Origin: Syngnathus acus
Lineage: Eukaryota > Chordata > Actinopteri > Syngnathiformes > Syngnathidae
NCBI RefSeq assembly: GCF_901709675.1
Contig: NC_051088.1
Coordinates: forward strand, 5,545,664-5,609,663
Length of the DNA stretch: 64,000 nucleotides
Direction of reading: 5' to 3'
Shown: positions 59,301-64,000 of the stretch, piece after piece
Layout of the letters: each line of letters begins with the position of its first letter
How positions within the stretch are numbered: position 1 is the first letter of the stretch
Program-made: the position numbers and the translations under genes
Notes under the pieces: model-generated
The model's input: the letters and a program-made list of their open reading frames with translations, nothing else
Told to the model about the DNA's origin: nothing
Databases searched by the model: none

Positions 59301-62300
59301 ACTAGTTAGCTGTCATGATTATTTTAGATTACTTTGGAGATAGATTTTATTTCATTCTCATGTGACAGTTAGATAGTTATATAATATAGTGTATGATTCT
59401 GGAATATTTTTTCCTAAATAGAATTTTATTGAAGTTAGAGGGAAATGTTTTGATTTGAACAAAGTTCAACGAGCGTCATGCAACTCACCAACAAATCCTT
59501 AACTGTAGAAATACTTGTTAGTGATGTGTAGCGAGGAAAAAAAAAAGTGCTGATAAAAATGAGATACATTCATGAATGACTTTTTCTGATAGGTGCTTTG
59601 ACTGGTCATGGCTGCAATAGATGTTTCTGCTTGTTTCCGTCACGAAGAACACGCTCTCGATCGATGCCAGAGAGAAAAAGAGGTGGTCCACCTGCAGCAT
59701 AAACACAGACCCACTGATGTCCTTTCTTGTTTTATAGCAGCAATTAGAATTCTTTCATGAAGCTGTCTGAGGCTGCACATCCACAAAACACACCTGCCCT
59801 CTGTGACGTGTATGTTCCAGGAGGACTTTATTTTTGAGTTTTGGCACCCTTACTTTTTTATTTATTTTTACTCTGGTGATAACTGCAGAATTACTGTAAG
59901 AGACTCTTGGTTTTTATAGACACATTTATATGCTTTACACATTGAAATTTGAAGCAATTTTAAATCGTTTAATAGAATCTAGATGCCACACTGGCTTGAA
60001 ATAATGAGAATAGTGTATCTGTTATCGCAACGTCTACCCTGGATTCCCTACTTTATGGACTAATATTGACAGAGCAGCCATGACCCAACCATGTTGTGTA
60101 GCCACTAGCAATAATGGTAATTACTTTGGTTTGGAAATGAATTACACTTGCAGTGGTAACTTTGGAGCAAAGATTCAATTATTCCGAGACAGCTGGAACT
60201 GTGCAAGTATGCGTTTGTTACTACATATATCCATTTATCACTATATTTTGAGACTGACAATCATTGAGTAAATTGTTTTGGAAATTGCAAACATGGCAGC
60301 CAACTTTATAGCAATTTCAACAGAACCAAAGTATCCACTATGTGTGAGTGGAAATATTTTAACTGTTTTGGCATTTTTTCCATCTTCCAGAATATGCTTG
60401 GCATGGTTGCCTAACACAGTTGAAAGAAAAAAAAAAAAAGGTTCAATTTACACCTTCGACTACAACAAGGGCACAAATAATTTATTTGGTTCCTTCAAAG
60501 TTCCTGGATCCCTTGTTGTTATGTCATGTTTTGTCATTGTTTGTGAGCAACCATCCTCCGTTCATATGTATGCATTTTGTGCATAACCAGCTTACACCCT
60601 GTGCTGCTTATACAAATTGTAATGCAAGATTCATACCCCTCCTCACACCTTGCGGGTGCCATCCTTTGTGTGAACAGCAAATCTGTCTTGGCTATACATC
60701 AAAACAGGGCACAATGCAAAATGGCATTCGTGGAAGAAAATAGGTTGGATTTAGTCGGGAATTTGAATGGAGGGAAATGGCATGGGTTAATAAGGGGGAT
60801 ACATCATATCTTTCTTGCGGCTTGAGGCTTGTCGATCCGTCCGCATCATTACTCATCCGCTCTCAAAGATCTGACAAAGATACAAATAGGAGCCAAATCT
60901 TTGACCTTGCATCCCAGAATATCAGACCAACAAAGTGACTGATTGTAGATTCAAAGGCAGCTAGAACGAAGGCATTTTGCTGGGACCCTAATGCCTCTTT
61001 TGTCTCTTGTCTGCCCAGTTTCCTTGTTTATTTCAAAGCCGTAGAGGGAAACGAGAGTATTCATAATAGATGGAAAGCGTTATATTTCTTATTTATCAGT
61101 GCACCTCACTTTTAAGACTGTGCTATGGAAATTTACATATTGAAAATGAAACTGTCAGAAGCAAAAACACAACAGTTTAAAGTTAGTTGTATTTATTCTT
61201 TGTTTTTCTGAATGCAATGTTGCACGCTGTGCGATGTGTCTCAGCTGGATGTTACCTACTCGATTTCTCAATTAATTTTTCATGAGGGAAGGTTTCACAG
61301 GCAGCACATTTCATGGCTCAGCCTCACAAAGATTGTGTTTCAAGTTGCGGCTGGGCTGAAACGCAAGCCCTCTGAGGACATGTGAGCTTCTCTCGGGTAA
61401 ACTGAGGTTGATCATGCTAATATGTGCTGACTTACCAGGGTCTTTGGGTCAGTCTTTGTTTTGGAAACGCAATGCAGATTCACTTGGCAGTCACACAAAG
61501 CACACGAGCATTGACGGATACAGGTGTATTAGATCTGAGAAGTAGTTGTTTTATTTTTATTTTTATTTTTTTTGCATTGAGCATGCGCAGCTCATTGGAG
61601 TCACTTGTTACTATAGCAAATGAAGCATCCACCCCCCAAGGAGATCTGCAGTTTCTGTGATAATTGTATGGCAAGCAATAACTCTAAGGGTGACCTTTGC
61701 ACAAACTATCCATTGAAAGATTACATCAAACCACCATAATCATCATTTCAGATTCATGGGTAATATCAATTAAAAGAAAGATGGGTGTGAAAAATCAAAA
61801 TTACATTTGCACTGTCAATGCACTTTGATGAAACAATGAACCGCCTTCTACGTCCCCGTTTCACGAACTAATCTACTCACATTGTCCCCCCTGCAACCTA
61901 ACTGCAGCTATTCACTCTAAAACACCCATTTGCGACTTTCAGTTCTTTCTACTAATACCCTGAGATGCCACGAGATGGCATCAAAATCCAAGGAGAGCAA
62001 TAGATGGTGTCAAAGAAGTATATTAAAGTGATACAGTACATCTCAATTGAGAGAGCATGAGCCTGATATACTAAAAACTGGCGTGATCAAAAACAACGGA
62101 ATCTGGAATTGCTTCGTCAAAATTGCCAAGTAGCTTATTTGGCGCAATCTGATAGGCGTATTTGCACAGACATGAATTTTGCCTGTACGATATGATTTAT
62201 CAAACCTGAATATTATGATAGGTGATTTGGCATGTCTGACAGAGGCGGTTACCATGACGAGAAGGCGCAGGCAAATTGAGATGCCACAGGGATAACGCTC

Positions 62301-62787
62301 AGTCCTGCTCACGTAAACATCTTTGAAACATCTCAAACAAAAATTGAAGTGACACATCAGCAATGCAGTTTTGGAGCTTCGGAAAGATCTAAGAGCTGAC
62401 AAAAGAAGGAGTCGTGACATATCACCTGTGACGAGTTTCCAACTCTGCATTTCTTTGCATCTGTGTCATTTAAGCATTGTGTGCCAAGTGTCTGCTGGCC
62501 TTTCCCAGAGCAGTTATTAGCACATGCGGTCAACAGTTTAGATGCAATATTACGCTAGATGGGCACTTAGGACCCATTAAAGCTTTTATGCAGTTGCTGG
62601 CTTCCCCAAAATGACAGCGATCAATAGTACTTGTACTTCAGTATATACAGTAAGGATGAGTACTTTTGACACATTGGAAAGCGATACATTTTTCTTGACA
62701 AAGTCTAATTGCAGCGTTACAGATTTTCGACTAGTTATTTTTTATTTTAAATGAACGTGTTTGTCTTCTTGCAGCTTTTCTCCAACT

Positions 62788-62813
62788 GTCAAATGCACAT
62801 ATGTGCATTTGAC
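62788..62813. repeat. Perfect 26-bp palindrome
   Basis: GTCAAATGCACAT is followed immediately by its exact complement ATGTGCATTTGAC, centred between 62800 and 62801. The centre contains the E-box CATATG, flanked by two ATGCACAT/ATGTGCAT words. Confidence 0.9.
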
Positions 62814-62914
62814 TGGAAGGTGGAAGACAAGCGCTCAAGATCCAAAGTCGAGCCAACTTTTAACAAGCTATGAGTGTCTCAGCCATGTCACCTGCATGAC
62901 AGCCCTTGTACAGT

Positions 62915-62969
62915 GACACATACACACGTGCGCTTACGCACGCACACACGCACTTGCGCACACACACTT
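62915..62969. repeat. CA/CG-rich purine-pyrimidine alternating tract
   Basis: ACACATACACACGTGCGCTT and ACGCACGCACACACGCAC units alternate over about 55 bp. This is a minor microsatellite with Z-DNA-like composition. Confidence 0.75.
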
Positions 62970-63715
62970 ATTATTGAGAAGGGGAGCAAAAATTGATCAT
63001 TGAAATGTGGTTGCACAGGTGTGCACACCCTTTCACCCTAGGAACTGTTCAGAATTCCCTTCACCTTGTCCAAGCAAAGCAAAACGCAAGATGCTGCCAC
63101 CATTTTTCCTTGTATAAAAAATGATTATTTCTAATTTGCTTTCATTCATCCATTGCCATTTGAACCCCACTGTAAAAATTTGCTGACCAGAGAAAAGTCA
63201 AGTGGACAGTGAGGGCTGAGTGTTTAATAAAGACATTATTTGACATGCCAAGAAGCTGTTGCGGTTTTCAAAGAATACAAGATCAGCCGTCACTTTGTCA
63301 CAAAGCATGCAAACTATGCATTATTATTATTATATTGGATGGATGGAATATTATTATTGCTAATTGCATGAAACAATTTTGATTGTCACCATATTAATGT
63401 AGCCTTGGACAGATGACACTTCCTTTTCCATACACTGCCATTTCACCTCATGAATGGTAATGAGGAGGTGCTAGTTATTTATGGTTGAAGACTGGTCCCT
63501 CAATACCTTTGCCTGACAATGGCTGCCTCTTTGTTTTGATGTGGAGATGGAGAGATGTTTATACTTACAGCTCCACGGATGAGCGTCATACCCTGCACTC
63601 TGACACAGACAGAGGCAAAAGACATGTAGATGGCAACAGGAGGATTTAGCTAAAGAAGGAAACTTGAGTAATATTTGTAGGGAAGGCCTGTAGCTGGGGT
63701 GCAAATACATCCAGG

Positions 63716-63734
63716 CACACACACACACACACAG

Positions 63735-63820
<86 letters not shown>
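63716..63820. repeat. (CA)n microsatellite
   Basis: About 105 bp of CA with one early CAGACGCA interruption. The long ORFs across it on both strands are low-complexity artefacts. Confidence 0.97.
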
Positions 63821-63821
<1 letters not shown>

Positions 63822-64000
63822 ACAGTGTGCGTTAGAGCAAGGGCCACAGTGCGTGGGCCATGCTCGGTGGACAGTGTGTTTGAGAGTCGTCGCTGCCTGC
63901 CATGACAATTACTATAATGAATGTAAGATGACTCTGGACACACAGACACAATTACAAAAATAGTCTGATAAGTCATCCTGTACAGCTCAAGGGAACAAAA

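Noticed and set aside
63471-63976. Long ORFs across the CA repeat at the right end
   Set aside because: Low-complexity translation of a microsatellite. The flanking parts show no motif.

Overview
The window looks like a piece of a teleost fish genome. It is AT-rich, has vertebrate-type splice sites and very long introns, contains long (CA/TG)n microsatellites, and is littered with repeat families typical of fish (L2-type LINE tails ending in ATGG repeats, hAT and TA-target MITEs, a Tc1-like transposase relic). The species cannot be named from this. The repeat mix reads more like a percomorph than zebrafish, but that is an impression.

The one protein-coding gene I can support runs leftwards (minus strand). 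It is the 5' part of a contactin, a GPI-anchored Ig/fibronectin neuronal adhesion molecule of the CNTN3/4/5/6 subgroup. Its parts, in transcription order, are: a CpG-rich promoter and non-coding exon 1 (about 27.83-27.39 kb); an exon with the 5' UTR end, start codon and signal peptide (16653-16510); Ig1 first half (9956-9824); Ig1 second half (7027-6852); and the start of Ig2 (465-370). All splice sites are AG/GT and the phases join without a break. The remaining exons must lie to the left of the window. Joining exon 1 to exon 2 also predicts a 35-codon upstream ORF that ends before the true start codon.

The introns (6.4, 2.8, 6.6 and 10.7 kb) hold repeats. Two hAT-type elements have well-preserved 8-bp target duplications (9545-9761 and 24367-24734), and a third lies next to the second (24769-25253). 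There are several copies of an L2 tail, a 76-bp-period tandem duplication (17035-17181) and a block of long G tracts (24464-24641).

From 27.85 to 64 kb I find no convincing gene. This upstream flank contains a 5'-truncated LINE with an open reverse-transcriptase C-terminus (35620-36335, minus), a 0.5 kb TA-flanked MITE (37741-38239), a Tc1 transposase relic (46644-46820), a 1.5 kb TA-flanked element with perfect inverted ends and two internal tandem arrays carrying CRE sites (55066-56576), and long (TG)n and (CA)n tracts. One short exon-like frame (43598-43688, plus) is unexplained. No RNA gene, CRISPR array or operon-like structure was seen.
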